A stretch of 64,000 bases of DNA from Perca fluviatilis (GCF_010015445.1 NC_053118.1:9598907-9662906), one strand, 5' to 3'. Shown: positions 43,514 to 55,549, counted from the first letter of the stretch. The notes: generated from the sequence alone by a model not told the origin. Program-made: numbers and translations.

Positions 43514-43788
43514 AAGAAAACAGTAATTACTCATTGTCACCAAATATTAGGAAACAGTCATACTTATATTTCCCTTCTGTCTTCTTGGGTATTAGTAAAA
43601 ATTCTCTGCACTCTTCAACTTATCCAAAATGCAACAGTCATAGTTTCACCTTGCATTAAAAATGAGAACACATCATGGCAATCCTTGCATCATTCTACTA
43701 GTTACCTGAGAATTTAAAAATCAAGATTTCAAAGCATAAAAGTGTGGCTCCGAGTTTCATACCTGACCTTCATCAGCACTACTTTTCT

Positions 43789-43900
43789 TTTCAATCAATC
43801 AATCAATTTTATTTGTCACATGAAATTTTACGAGGTACAATTCTAGTGAAATGTTATCCTATTAGCGCCTTTAACTTGTGCACGATTCATCATAAAGCAG
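43789..43900 (-). repeat. retroposon end with (AATC)n
   Basis: CAATCAATCAATCAATTTTA then TTTGTCACATGAAATTTTAC resembles the 3' terminus of a fish LINE read on the minus strand, with short tandem repeats at the end. The body (to about 44250) is not recognised. Confidence 0.45.
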
Positions 43901-44259
43901 AATGTGACTGTCAGATCGGCACACAGAAAAAGAGTTACCCAGTTAAAAGGCACCGGCACTTCAGGATCCAGCCAAGTCTCGGCGAAAGAGTCAAGCTCAC
44001 AGTCAGGAGCCGCAGTCAGGGTTCAATTACTTCACGCTTGCCTCGGTGCCCCCTCTGATGTAGAGATGGAGATGGACACAGAGATGGTCTTGCTTTTCCA
44101 CATAGTCATGATTGTAGCCATAGGACATTGCTGATAGCCAGCTTTACCTTTGTGTTTACTCTGACTGGCCAGGGTAGCAGAATCAGCAGGAGACTGGTGA
44201 GTTAATTTCCCGATCCTGATGAGCGACTCGTAGCCATATGCCATCCCCGTCCAAAGTCA

Positions 44260-44924
44260 ACCACATAAAGCACAAAAAACATTTGTAAAATAGCCAAATC
44301 GATGAACATTTTTGCGGAGCTGACGTAGGGGTGACTAGAGAGTTTCCGTGCCTTCTAGGAGTGAAGATGTTTTAAAATCATAATAATAATTTAAAATACA
44401 TAATCTTATATGCCTTATATTTGTCCATCCTACACTTCCAGAGCAAGATATCTGGACAAGAAGTTGGCAGGTTGCCACTAAAAAAGTAGTATTCCTGGCC
44501 CCCAATGGATCATTTCTAATGATTTTGGTGAACCTCTGACTCAAAACGTCACAAATATCACTTAACCACTATGAATATCAAAATATTTTTATGCTGTCCT
44601 GTATTATTGAATGCATCTTTTGACACATAATACAGAAATTTACAGTAACAGAGATAATCTAAAACTACATTATTAGCTGATTTTGGTTTCTTGAAATAAA
44701 ATAAGTAGGCCACTTAAGAAATACTGACAATTTTGAAGATGATATTGGATTTTTCCCTTTGGTTTAGATATATTTATTTTATCCAAGGCTGAAGTACTAA
44801 AATGATGAACTAAAACATTAACTTAACATACTTCATGTCAGATCAGTAAACTATAATAAAGGTTCATGATAGCACAAGCTCATGTTGCTGGACAATATTA
44901 GCACCACCTTCCAAGTCAGTTACT
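44260..44924. other. no feature recognised
   Basis: No gene or repeat family recognised. Confidence 0.3.
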
Positions 44925-45270
44925 GTTTTAGTCCTGGGTTTAGTTTAGTTTCCTGTTTTATTTTGTAGGGTCACTTCGCATGTGCCATGTCTTGTTTTAC
45001 TTCCTGCCTTGTGTCTCTTCCCTCCGTTGTGATTATCTGCCCCGCCCTGATGTGTTTAACCTGTTCATCAGCCATCATGGCACCTGTCTCTAATTACAAC
45101 CCTTGTTGCCTTGTGTATCTGTGTGCTCCCTTTGTCTGGTGTCAGTTTGTCGTCTTACCTTGTGCTTAGAATCCCAGCCTTGTTTCCTAGTGTTAAGTTC
45201 CTTGAGTCCTAGTATTCCTGTGTGTTTTTTTTGGATTTCCTGCTGGTGTTTTTGGACTGTAAGTTTATTT
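44925..45270 (+). mobile_element. LTR fragment of the 23831-24896 family
   Basis: Shares TTTCCTGTTTTATTTTGTAG, TTGTTTTACTTCCTGCCTTG and a CTCCCTTTGTCTGGTGTCAG block with the solo LTR. Both termini are missing. It is followed at 45282-45305 by CGGGTTTCGGTACCCAACCC, the end of the element type at 59433. Confidence 0.55.
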
Positions 45271-45742
45271 TTTCATTTGGAACCGGGTTTCGGTACCCAA
45301 CCCTAGAGAGCATACAAGGTCTTCATAATTCCTTTCATAAGATTTTTAAAAGAAAAAGTCATTCAAGGTCAAAGACACACCCTGATAATATATAACATGT
45401 CCTATTTGTTATAGTAAAAATATGGTATATTGTTTTATACTGTAAGAAAGCATGTCTGTAGCAGAGTCTAGAGACAGACATGTTTAGCTCTCTTCTGGAG
45501 ACGAGATGGATTTAGTGTCTGCTGTCCTGACAGGTGATTAATGTGAAAGCTGCTGAACGGGATGATAAATCTACATATTAGACCCCTGGCTGTGGTGTAC
45601 ATGATGGTGCAAGTGATTCCGGCTCTATCACAGATGAGCTTCATTGCTGGTCATATTCCCAAAGGACAGGGCAAATGTTTTCTTGATGATGGAGATGTGG
45701 TGGGGTGTGGGTGTGCGTATGTACAGTATGTGTGTATGTACA

Positions 45743-45744
<2 letters not shown>

Positions 45745-45827
<83 letters not shown>
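45745..45827. repeat. (TG)n microsatellite
   Basis: About 83 bp TG run. Cys-Val and His-Thr frames on both strands are artefacts. Confidence 0.95.
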
Positions 45828-45828
<1 letters not shown>

Positions 45829-46289
45829 ACACATGTACATACGATTGGAGCTGTGTTTTTGTGTGCATGGTTGGATGCATTATCATGATATAATGAAAGG
45901 GAGAGGAGTACCTTGCATGTTTTAATGTGCACCTGTCAGCTGAAGGGCTGCAGCTGCTCCATTAGTGTGATAGGGGTGAGAAGCAGCAATAAGCCATCAG
46001 TCAGAAGTGATCATGAAGGAGACCTCACTATGATGGCACAGCAGGCAGGACAGCACAGGAACTGGTCTGCTTTGCTCTTTACATGAGGGGAGAAATGCCA
46101 GAACAGTATGGTCTTTACCTGTCTTCCAACACCACACTGTACTTAGCAGAAATTCAGACTAACCATAGCACCGCATTAAGAAAAAACAAATCCATTGTTG
46201 GGGGCTCCGGTATTGGTGAGCCAATGTAATACGATGCTGGCAGGCAATTTTCAGTAATAGTTTCATGAGTATAATGCATAGACTTTAAA

Positions 46290-46560
46290 AATTATGTACA
46301 AAGCTTCCCAGTCTGAAATGTAAAACCATTGCGGAAGTGACTTTAAAACAATTTCTCTAATTTCCAGTAGAGGGCAATTCCACTACTTGCAAAAATAATT
46401 TAGTCTCTTTAGAAGTCTATGGGGGGAAAAAAAGTTAAAAGGTTTATGGTCCCAATTGCTAGTTGCAAGTCCTCTTTAATACAGCATGATGTTCATTTAG
46501 TAAAGTATGGTCCCATTTATTTTAAAATAGACAAAGCAGGGGATGGCTACATGCGGTGTG
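46290..46560 (+). repeat. dispersed repeat, related inverted copy at 48950-49650
   Basis: AATACAGCATGATGTTCATTT and AGCAGGGGATGGCTACATGC correspond, in reverse complement, to 49495-49560. Both are diverged; ends not resolved. Confidence 0.5.
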
Positions 46561-47216
46561 TAGCCTTGTCTTGTTTTTGGATGTTGTCTGTGTTTTCGGT
46601 TTAAACTTTGACCCTATCCCTTTGTGTTTTCACTTCATCAAAGTTGATTGGTACATTTTGATTGACTAAAAATGTCTTGTTTTGCCAACCATGCTACATC
46701 CACTATTTTTACAGTCTATTATATGAAGGCACATCAGACAACAAAAGACTACACTGTGTACTATGCTGTAATATGAGACAGGATTTTACAACTTTCGAAT
46801 GTTATCTCAATGACAATCACTGGTTATGCTTTATTTTATGAGTTTCCTATTTATTTTACAAGTGCATTTCCTAATAATAGTTTTAACAAGTTAAGGAACC
46901 ACTTCTTTTGGCTAGAGGGCATTTTTCAATAAATGCAAAACACCAAACATAAGACAGACCACAGACTGATTGAAATCAGCCTTAGGTCTGGAGCAACCAA
47001 GGCCCTTAGTAGTGCTTGGTTGGGTTCCAATGAGGGAGGTGCTGTCTGGAATCCTGAGGTTAATAATAATAAAAAATCCACTTCATGTAAAATTCGTACT
47101 GCTTTTTCTGTAAAATGAACAATGGCTCTAGGTTAGTTGCATATGTGTTCCCCCGCACTACCACACAGTAACTTTAGTAAGGCAAAATAAGTGAACAGTA
47201 CAGAAATAGCATAACT

Positions 47217-47815
47217 CTACCCCAGGAAGGCAGCAACATGTATATGGGGGCTGCTTGCGGACTCTGTGGTGGGCATTGGCTCATCAGATTTCTCGCACTG
47301 CCATAAGATGTGGTCCAACTCACCACAGCGGAAGCACCAGCGGGACTCTGGTTTTGGGAATCCCCATGGCTGCGCCGGTCGTCTGTCCACTCGTGGGGGA
47401 AGATGGGGCTGGGAGCTGGCTGGATTGGGACCGTTTGGGTGAGGCAAGTTTGATTGAGCTGGGACTGAGGCGACAGGCTCCTTACGGGTGGAGCAGAGAA
47501 TATCTGAAGCAGCCTGGTGTTGTTCTACTGCTTCTACTAACTCCATGGCCGAGGTTAATTTCTGGTGACTCATAATCTTTTTGGCCTTATAAGGCAGGGC
47601 CCTTAGATAGCGATCCATAACAAGGGTCTCGATAATGGCTGCTGGGTCTTTCTTGTCTGGCTCTAATTATTTCTTTTGGTTATACGGATCAAATCATGCA
47701 TTTGGGAACGGGGAGTGAGCCCATTACGGAAAGTCCAATCATGAAAACGTTGAGCCATACTAAATGTGTGTCTCATCATCTCTTCCTTTAGCAGGTCATA
47801 GTCTTGAGCAATGTC
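47217..47815 (-). pseudogene. SCAN-like Gag with CCHC zinc knuckle, decayed
   Basis: Minus strand. The segment from 47815 to about 47665 encodes a helical region with a QRFHDWTF motif, and after a one-base shift near 47664 the frame 47618-47217 continues MDRYLRALPYKAKK and ELVEAVEQHQAASDI, the SCAN-type dimerisation fold. A Pro-rich linker leads to a zinc knuckle CFRCGELDHILWQC (CX2CX4HX4C). SCAN domains are known to derive from the Gag capsid of Gmr1-like Ty3/gypsy elements, so this is most simply a retrotransposon Gag remnant. A stop, the frameshift and the absence of pol nearby show that it is not functional. Whether a SCAN-zinc-finger host gene is meant instead is unlikely: there is no C2H2 array. 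Confidence 0.7.
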
Positions 47816-47935
47816 AGTCTGTCAAATGATGTCACTCAAATGCTGTTGCTAATGCGGGTGCCGCTTTACCTTCCATGCTATGACTATCAGCCAATATTGG
47901 CACCAAGATGTCCTAAGGCCTGGACTCTTAAATTT

Positions 47936-48370
47936 CAGGCATATTGTACAATGTACTTTTGTTTTAGTACTTTGTGTTCCACAGCGAAACACGCAAAATG
48001 CTCAAGCTTTTAATAACTTTTTATCTTTAGGTCTTTTTTTAAATTGATCAGATTAAACCTTTAGGAGGAATTTGTATGACACCTGGAAAATGCGAAAAAT
48101 GCAATCAAATTAAACAGTAAGAATTGGCTGACTTCCTTTGTTGTTAGTCCTTTGTTTTGTAGTGGTACGCTATTGAGCTATTTGGTCACACCTGAGCAAA
48201 AAACACATAACATTTTCACCAGTCCTGATGAGTGTGCACCTTTTTTGCTCAAAAAGATGATTCATAATAATAATTCATTCAGTTTTAAAAGGGCCCTCAC
48301 ACACGTTGGGTGCTCAGGCCCTAATAAACGCAATTTTAATAGGGCCTGAGCCGACAGTTAGTCAGTTGCT
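47936..48370. repeat. dispersed repeat ending GGGCCCT..GGGTGCTCAGGCCCTAATA
   Basis: The end AAGGGCCCTCACACACGTTG then GGTGCTCAGGCCCTAATAAA resembles the right end of the fish GCAAGCAGCG family seen at 59898. Left boundary uncertain. Confidence 0.4.
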
Positions 48371-48674
48371 GCATGCTCCTTAATCTTAATTTATAGACAG
48401 ATTAAAGCTTAACTTATTTGTTTAGCAATTGTGTAAGAGAGAGTTTCATACCATAGTGGAGTGATCAAACTAAAACAACAAGGCTTTTCTCACCTTCTGA
48501 TTACCTTAATCCGGAGCCAATTTCCTCAGCTGACTCAAAGCACATCACAGTGATATAAATGATATGTTGTAACAGTTCTGCTGCCTAACTACAGTTCCTC
48601 CTCTGCATTGAATCTTTTCTCAGAGCATGAGGTCTCAGGGGAGAGATTTTCTGATTTTCAGGTGGAGACAAAGC

Positions 48675-48820
48675 AGGGGAAAAAAAAAAAGGGGGGAAAA
48701 CCAGAGGGAGGAGGGGCGCCCAAAAAAAAAAAAAAACCCCCCCCCCCCCCGGGGGGCCCCCCCCCCGGTTGAAAAAAAACAAAAAAAAAAAAAAAAAAAA
48801 AAAAAAAAGAAAAGGGAGGC
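48675..48820. other. homopolymer block, probable sequencing or assembly artefact
   Basis: Consecutive runs A11, G6, A4, A15, C14, G6, C10, A8, A30 and so on within about 130 bp. Such stacked homopolymers are unlike the rest of the window and look like low-quality consensus or run-length errors. The frame across it (poly-Lys, poly-Pro) is not a gene. Confidence 0.65.
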
Positions 48821-48949
48821 GGCCCGCTGTTCCTTCTTTTTTTTTTTATTTTTCTGGTTGGGTGAAGATGCAGTGATCCTCTGCTTTACTTTATTTTATA
48901 TGTATTACTCATAAACTGTAAAAAATAAAATAAAAATAAATAAATGGAT

Positions 48950-49650
48950 GTAGCATCAGTGACATCAGCTCTTGGTTTCCGGACTACTGTTTTGAAGCTT
49001 GCCTTTTAGGCCGTCGCCATCTTGGTATTTTGGAGCCAGAGATTACCATATTTGGAGGTCGGAGATGGAGATAATGATGCAGCTAAGCCAGTGTCGACTA
49101 TTTCCAACCGGCTGGCGTGAGTCATCGGGCAGAGTTTTGCCGGCGGGTAAAAGGGAGCCTCCGGGCACTGGTGCCGTTCATATGGTGTACACAGAGCTGG
49201 TTGAAAATTAGCTAACTTTCCCTTAAGTTACGAGCTAACTCTAACATAAACACTAGCTAGCTAGCTTTGGTTGGCAAGGTGCTACCTAACGTTGAACAAG
49301 ACATTTTAGTTGACCAAAATGTTTAAATTATGACATAAAAAGCACTGTGAGAAGGTTAAAGTTGAAGTCAAAAACATGGACAACACCTACAACAAGTTAA
49401 TCAAGCTATTTTAATGTACACAGTACCATGAATGGATATTTTACATTGCTAAGGCTCTATCCTGACTGACAGGTTGGCGTGTAACCATGCCCTAAAGCAT
49501 CCCCAGCTTAAAAAAAGGGGGGACTATAATTTCCAAAATGAACATCATGCTGTATTGAAGAAGACTTTAAAATAGCGAAAGAGACCATAAACCCAAAAAT
49601 GTCCGTAACATCACCATGTTGATCTGCATTTGTGTGACAAAACAGAACTA
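48950..49650 (-). repeat. dispersed repeat, inverted relative of 46290-46560
   Basis: Starts TGACATCAGCTCTTGGTTTC with GGCCGTCGCCATCTTGG and ends with CTATCCTGACTGACAGGTTG and TTGAAGAAGACTTTAAAATAG. The latter part matches 46420-46560 in reverse. Non-coding. Confidence 0.5.
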
Positions 49651-50803
49651 CAGCTCAGATAAATCAGAGGTCTCAGAAATATGAATTCCAGAATGTTTTT
49701 TTTTTCTTCCTGGGAATAGTAAAATCCCCCGTTCCCATTGGTTCTGAACGCAGCGCCCAGTTTTTGCTCTCACTGATGTGAACACCAACATAGGGAACAC
49801 CATCATAGTGAATAACGCTAACCTGTTATTATGAAAAAGGGCTGAAAAGTCATTACTTTTATAAATCGTTAAAGGGAATAGAAGAGGTACTTCTGCACCT
49901 GTGCCAAATAAAAAAAAAATAGTTTGACAAATAAATAAATAAATAGATTACACAGGTGCTTTGCTAAAAGCTGTGGCAGCAACAAAAACAGTTAGATTTT
50001 AATAATAGTAACACCCAGCAGCCCCACCCCTACATTAGGGACATATCTGGCAATTGCAGGCGTGTAGCATTTGAGCCACATGTAGGTGAGTCATCAGTGC
50101 TCTGAGACCATCTTGACCATCTCTGGGTGTATTTGTTTGACAGTTGAGTTGAAATATCCCTTTGCTGCATGTCACTCCCCCTGTCTCTCAAGTACAGTAT
50201 GAGGAGGACTGATTATAACAATTAAAACCTTTTTTTTCATTCTTCATATGAGCATCTGACTTTTATTTTAAGAACGACTTGAAAAGGTGCCTCTCGTGTT
50301 TTTAATGCCCCGCTATTGTGTGCAAAAGGATCCAACAATGCCTGGTTTCCAGGTGTAGCAGGTACAGAAAGTAATGTAAATGTTATTTGGTAATTGGTTT
50401 GTTGATGTTGTTTTGTATTTTCATAGACAATAAGTGAAATAGTGTGTCTTAACCAGTGTACCACCAGCACACACCCCCCCCCCTTGCTAATATGACATAT
50501 TAATGCATTTCACGCCTCATTGTTTTTTACTACAGCCCATGTAAAGAAATGTCAAGGTGACTGAGCCAAGAAGATTTCTCTATTAGGTTTTTTTTTTTTT
50601 TTTTTGATTGTTAATATTACCAGCCCAACCAAAATAGTTAATAGATAGATATGTCTTTGTCACTATTTGTAGTTGTCATGATTCAAGCCACTATTCTGCT
50701 GAGTACAATCAAAACTCTACTTCTTGTGAATATTTCTTTAGAACATGCCAACAATAAAAGGTAACTATAGTGCCATAATGTGTAATTTTTCTACCTCAAT
50801 GGC
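49651..50803. other. no gene recognised
   Basis: Contains T19 at about 50588 and short A/T tracts. Nothing coding is supported. Confidence 0.3.
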
Positions 50804-50826
50804 TATATATATATATATATATATAT

Positions 50827-50913
<87 letters not shown>
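50804..50913. repeat. (TA)n(AC)n microsatellite
   Basis: (TA) run 50804-50826 followed by about 85 bp of AC. Directly abuts the Tc1-like element. Confidence 0.95.
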
Positions 50914-50916
<3 letters not shown>

Positions 50917-52186
50917 CAGGCCAAAAGTTTGGACACTCCTTCTCATTCAATGAGTTTCCTTTATTTTCATGACTATTTACATTGTAGATTCTCACTGAAG
51001 GCATCAAAACTATGAATGAACACATATGGAATTATGTACTTAACAAAAAAGTGTGAAATAACTGAAAACATGTCTTATATTCTACTTTCTTCAAAGTAGC
51101 CACCCTTTGCTCTGATTACTGCTTTGCACACTCTTGGCATTCTCTTGATGAGCTTCAAGAGGTAGTCACCTGAAATGGTTTTCCAACAGTCTTGAAGGAG
51201 TTCCCAGAGATGCTTAGCACTTGTTGGCCCTTTTGCCTTCACTCTGCGGTCCAGCTCACCCCAAACCATCTTGATTGGGTTCAGGTCCGGTGACTGTGGA
51301 GGCCAGGTCATCTGGCACAGCACTTCATCACTCTCCTTCTTGGTCAAATAGCCCTTACACAGCCTGGAGGTGTGTTTGGGGTCATTGTCCTGTTGAAAAA
51401 TAAATGTTGCCTCTCCTTAGCAGTGGTTTCCTAGCAGCTACTTGACCATGAAGGCCTGATTCACGCAGTCTCGTCTTAACAGTTGTTCTGGAGATGTGTC
51501 TGCTGCTAGAACTCTGTGTGGCATTCATCTGGTCTCTAATCTGATCTGCTGTTAACTTTCGATTTCTGAGGCTGGTGTCTCGGATGAACTTATCCTCAGC
51601 AGAGGTGACTCTTGGTCTTCCTTTCTTGGGGCGGTCTTCATGTAAGCCAGTTTCATTGTAGCGCTTGATGGTTTTTGCGACTGCACTTGGGGACACATTC
51701 AAAGTTTTCGCAATTTTCCGGACTGACTGACCTTCATTTGTCAAAGTAATGATGGCCCCTCGTTTCTCTTGACTTAGCTGACTGTTCTTGCCATAATATG
51801 AATTCTAACAGGAATTCGTCGGCTGTGTATCAACCTGACTTCTGCACAACACAACTGATGGTCCCAACCCTATTAATAAGGGAAACAATTCCACTAATTA
51901 ACCCTGACAAGGCACACCTGTGAAGTGAAAACCATTTCTACCTCATGAAGCTCATTGGGAGAACACCAAGGGTTTGCAGCGCTATCAAAAAAGCAAAGGG
52001 TGGCTACTTTGAGGAATCTAAAATATAAGACATGTTTTCAGTTAGTTTTTTGTTAAGTACATAATTCCATATGTGTTCATTCATAGTTTTGATGCCTTCA
52101 GTGAGAATCTACAATGTAAATAGTCATGAAAATAAAGGAAACTCATTGAATGAGAAGGTGTGTCCAAACTTTTGGCCTGTACTGTG
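50914..52186 (-). mobile_element. Tc1-like transposon with ~190-bp inverted repeats, internally deleted
   Basis: The left arm (about 50914-51108) begins CAGTACAGGCCAAAAGTTTG and the right arm (about 51998-52186) ends CAAACTTTTGGCCTGTACTG. The arms match over roughly 190 bp, including GAGTTTCCTTTATTTTCATG and CATATGGAATTATGTACTTA. The body encodes a minus-strand transposase with a central deletion. It lies within mixed TA/AC microsatellite DNA, so the TA target duplication is hard to prove. Well-conserved inverted repeats suggest a fairly recent insertion moved in trans. Confidence 0.85.
51075..51744 (-). pseudogene. Tc1-like transposase, central catalytic region deleted
   Basis: The N-terminal frame (51744-51382) is the paired-type HTH DNA-binding region: EGQSVRKIAKTLNVSPSAVA, GRPRVTSAEDKFI and HISRTTVKTRLRESGLHG. 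After RKPLLRRGN the frame shifts. In another frame QDNDPKHTSRLCKGYL (second catalytic Asp, QDND) follows almost at once, and 51347-51075 gives the C-terminus QSPDLNPIKMVWGELDRRVK. The segment with the first catalytic Asp, normally about 100 residues, is missing. The third acidic residue is changed: NPIE reads NPIK. Inactive on three counts (deletion, frameshift, Glu to Lys). Confidence 0.85.
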
Positions 52187-52636
52187 TATATGTATGTATG
52201 TATATATATATATACATATACATAGTAACGCTGCACCATTACATACTATTCCTTAGCCCTATTGATTTCAGTGGAACAAAGAGAGTTTTTTTTGCGTTGC
52301 ATTGTTTTGTGAGCTGTATCCTGGGGAAGGATTACAGATGAAGCGCCTTGATGGCTTTGGCTTGTTTTCATTCAGCCCACAGCCGGCGGCAGACTATGCT
52401 TGTTGCTGCAGTAACAGATTATGAAGAAAGGATTTACACATGGATTTCCCATTTTTAGTAGCTTTGCTTGTAACTCTGCTGTTGGCTAATAGAACAAACA
52501 ATGCAGGGCTTCTGCTGTTTGTTGTCCCTGTAGCACAGCACCTGCCACCCAATAGGACAGGATGGACAGAAATGTAATTGATGTTGTGGGACACAAACAA
52601 ACAGAGGGTTAGAGAGATGCAGTGGTTTTCAGAAAG
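52187..52636. other. short TA/TG repeat, then no feature recognised
   Basis: 52187-52225 is TATG/TA repeat. The rest is unremarkable. Confidence 0.3.
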
Positions 52637-53000
52637 TTAAAGGTGCAGTGTGTAAGATATTTACTGTATTAAATCAAAAAATGACCACAATAATGTCATC
52701 AGACATTAAGGAAACATGCTTATTTGAAATACTATCTTTTCTGACAACAATGCTATTGCCATTATTTACTTATTTTGAAATTTCCGTTCCGTGGCCTGTG
52801 TTTTGGTATCAAACTGCCCATTTTGACAGGTGGGCTGGGTTGCCAGATATACCTGTAAAAACAAAAACTCACCGCACTACAGCTGTAGTACAGCCATGGA
52901 AGCAACAAACAAATGAACGGGATCAATGGAGATAGATTCTAACCGACCTTAATTTTGGAGAAAGAAAATAGGCTTGTTCGAGATGAGCCAGGTCTGCGCA
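52637..53000. mobile_element. TTAA-type MITE, left end only
   Basis: TTAAAGGTGCAGTGTGTAAG (TTAA at 52637-52640) is the terminus of a high-copy fish MITE. No right terminus was found, so the right boundary is arbitrary. The GC-rich stretch that follows (52980-53220) is unclassified. Confidence 0.45.
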
Positions 53001-53639
53001 GAATGGATCACCGGCGATTGCCGCCCAATGCATGCCGGTTAGATTTGTGTCTGACTTGATCCCGACTTGCTCTGACGTCATGCACACGTGGGCAACGATA
53101 ATCTCACGAGATCAAGGCGACCGCAGTTCTGAGATGCAGGTAGCGCAGTTGCTTTTCACCGACTGCAAGACCCAGGCGGACCCAGGGCATGCTGGGAAAC
53201 GCCGGCCTCTCAGCTGATCTAACACTGGATTGGTTCAGAATCGATCGTTTTATATAAACCTTTTATTGATTTTGAATTGGAGGGATTTTAACTGCTATTT
53301 GTCTGATTTAAAGGCTTCTTCTGTATAGAACACATGTTGTGTGGCTGATAGTTACGTTTAGAAGTCAGAGAGACTAAATCCGTTCAGATTACAGATCATA
53401 TACAGTCTGTTGTTAATTAAAATCAGCAACAGATCACATGTAGAGCATTTTGACGCTACTCTGTCATATTTAAAACAGCTGGAGACTATTCAAGCTGATA
53501 TATGGGTCTGATAATCTGAATCAGACCACAGTGTTTCTGTGACTTCCTGTTAAGCCTGACTTCCACTTTTACAGGCGAGGCGCAGTTCATGTCGAACGAG
53601 CCTAATGTGTCTGTCAGTCAGGTGGAGAGGACAGCCAGG

Positions 53640-53703
53640 TAGTGGTGTTTTTAGCAGTTCCGTAACTTTTTTAGTGGTGTTTTTAGCACTACCGTAACTT
53701 TTT
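53640..53703. repeat. ~32-bp tandem duplication
   Basis: TAGTGGTGTTTTTAGCAGTT then CCGTAACTTTTT, repeated as TAGTGGTGTTTTTAGCACTA then CCGTAACTTTTT. Confidence 0.8.
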
Positions 53704-53768
53704 GCCGAGAAAGTGTGGCCGTCAGTCGGGTACAGAGCTCCGCATGAGCATGGGCTTTGGACTGTTTT

Positions 53769-53880
53769 TTATATAGCGCTTTTCTAGTCTTAACGACTAC
53801 TCAAAGCGCTTTAACATAGTACAGGAACCATTCACCATTCACACACATTCATACACTGTGGCCGAGGCTGCCGTAGAAGG
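53769..53880 (+). repeat. dispersed repeat (TATAGCGCTTTTCTAGTC family)
   Basis: ATATAGCGCTTTTCTAGTCT, ACTCAAAGCGCTTTAACA and CACACACATTCATACACTG. Same family as the copy split by the fold-back element at 29016. Confidence 0.55.
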
Positions 53881-54689
53881 TGCAAAATGCATGCTGGGAT
53901 ACTTGTCTACCCTAAGTTCCCCAGAGCTAAACAGAATGGGTAGAGCAAGAACACCAGGAAATTATATTTTCTATTGAAGAATAATCGACAGGGCACCACT
54001 TCCATAAAGGGTCTCTCCACAGGTGGATCTTAGATGTCGTAATCTGGGCACGCTCCATTAGCACTCTGTGGGTCTCAATCTGTGTAATCAGGTCATGGCT
54101 TGTAAGGTCTGTGTGGTTCTCCCTCAGTGGAATTTGGGATTATGTCTGTAAATCTCCTGTGGTGGGGATCATAGGCTGGTAAACGCCTGTGACTTTCCCT
54201 TTTCCCTGCTCTCCCCTGAACCGCACAGCCCTGTGTGTACTGGGCCAATAATCTCCAGCAGCACAGAAACACAGCCCAAACCCTTTTTTCAACACTAGAT
54301 TTCCACCTTAATAACACAGGAAAGAAATGTATTGCCACATGATTCAGCATCATATTCTGCATGATGTGATTTTTTTCATTTCTTTCTGATCCCAGCCACG
54401 TTTTGTTTTATTCCTTACAGCTGTGTGAAGATTTAGCTGTTTTATCTTCTTTTCCTGACCAAGTCCAAGGTGCTGCCATTGTTTGTGTTGCATGATAGGC
54501 TTGTCTAGACCTTGTGAATTTTACATATGATTTAACACAACAACACAGGTTTTCAGAATGTGGTTCCAGCACATATGGCTGTGGTCAAATCCCTCCTACC
54601 TACAAAGCCCTTTTCCCTCCTAAGTATGGCAACTCTAACCTTTATTTTCCACAAATTTCTCTCAGGGAAATAAAAAAAAATTAAAAAGA
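53881..54689. other. no feature recognised
   Basis: No gene or repeat family recognised. Confidence 0.3.
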
Positions 54690-54830
54690 TGTTTCTTTTT
54701 TCAGCTATCACTTGGATTGCGAACCGCACTAGGTACTTTTAAGGGTACCAACTGAATTATGTCAGTTCTACTGAGTACCCATTTACGTTAAATCAATCGG
54801 TGCCACATTTCCGTAACTGAGAGCGCACCT
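54690..54830. repeat. fragment of the 59433-61974 family
   Basis: ACTGAGTACCCATTTACGTT then AAATCAATCGGTGCCACATT and ACTGAGAGCGC correspond to ACCGAGGACCGATTCACGTT then AAATGAAGTGGTGACAAATT near 59490. Confidence 0.55.
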
Positions 54831-55338
54831 AAGCATTGAGCCACAGCCGCCTTCTCGTCTGCATGTTACCTCTATATTTACTAAATTCACACAGCACTGA
54901 GTGCACTCTACCTGGTAGCATTTTGTGTCCATCAAGGGTTTTTTCCCTAAAAGCCTCCGTACATGTTTAATGATTTGCAATAGGAGCGGGAGCGCCGCAT
55001 ATTCACATTATGCTACAAACACCAGCAGCATGATAAGGCGCTAATCGTCTATTCTGTGCTGAGCGCTGCATGTATGGAGTTTTTTTTCTGGACGCAGAGA
55101 GTTGAAGAATGTCAAACTTTGGGTAAAAAGCTGCACAAAAACAACAAAAGAGAAGAAATTAATACTGCTTGACCGTATTACTGTATCTGCCCTCTCTACC
55201 TATGTGTTTCAGCCTTCCCTTCATCCAGAGCAAGAACCAGAGCAAGTACCAACTTTATATATAAAGAACGGTGCTGACCCATATGGTGCTGACACCAAAT
55301 CTTTTACGTCCGCGATATTTTCTATCATAGATTCAACA
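54831..55338. other. no feature recognised
   Basis: No gene or repeat identified; short frames only. Confidence 0.3.
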
Positions 55339-55475
55339 AAGGCGTCTCAGCCGGGCCACTGACTGGACACAGAAGTCGACCGGGCCACTGACTGGGCGAG
55401 TCGACCAGGCCGCCGACTGGACACTGGAGACAGGGATCGACCGGACCGCCGACAGAACACGGTGGGGGTGCCGGG
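55339..55475. repeat. GC-rich minisatellite, ~35-bp period
   Basis: Diverged repeats of CGACCGGGCCACTGACTGG with spacers GACACAGAAGT, GCGAGT and ACACTGGAGACAGGGAT. It abuts the minus-strand LTR, so it may be internal sequence of that element. Minus frames (Pro/Val/Ser repeats) are not recognised proteins. Confidence 0.6.
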
Positions 55476-55549
55476 CATAGGCAAGGTCTCTGAGGCGCCG
55501 GACCTCGGCAAAGTGTCTGAGGCGAATACAGGAAGGCAAGGAGGGAGCA

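Noticed and set aside
45562..45932. Five overlapping frames rich in Cys-Val or His-Thr
   Set aside because: They are translations of the (TG)n run at 45745-45827.
48585..48914. Frames with poly-Lys, poly-Pro and poly-Phe on both strands
   Set aside because: Produced by stacked homopolymers that are probably a sequence artefact.
53881..54689. Minus frame at 54093-54362 as a gene
   Set aside because: Short, no domain, no splice context.
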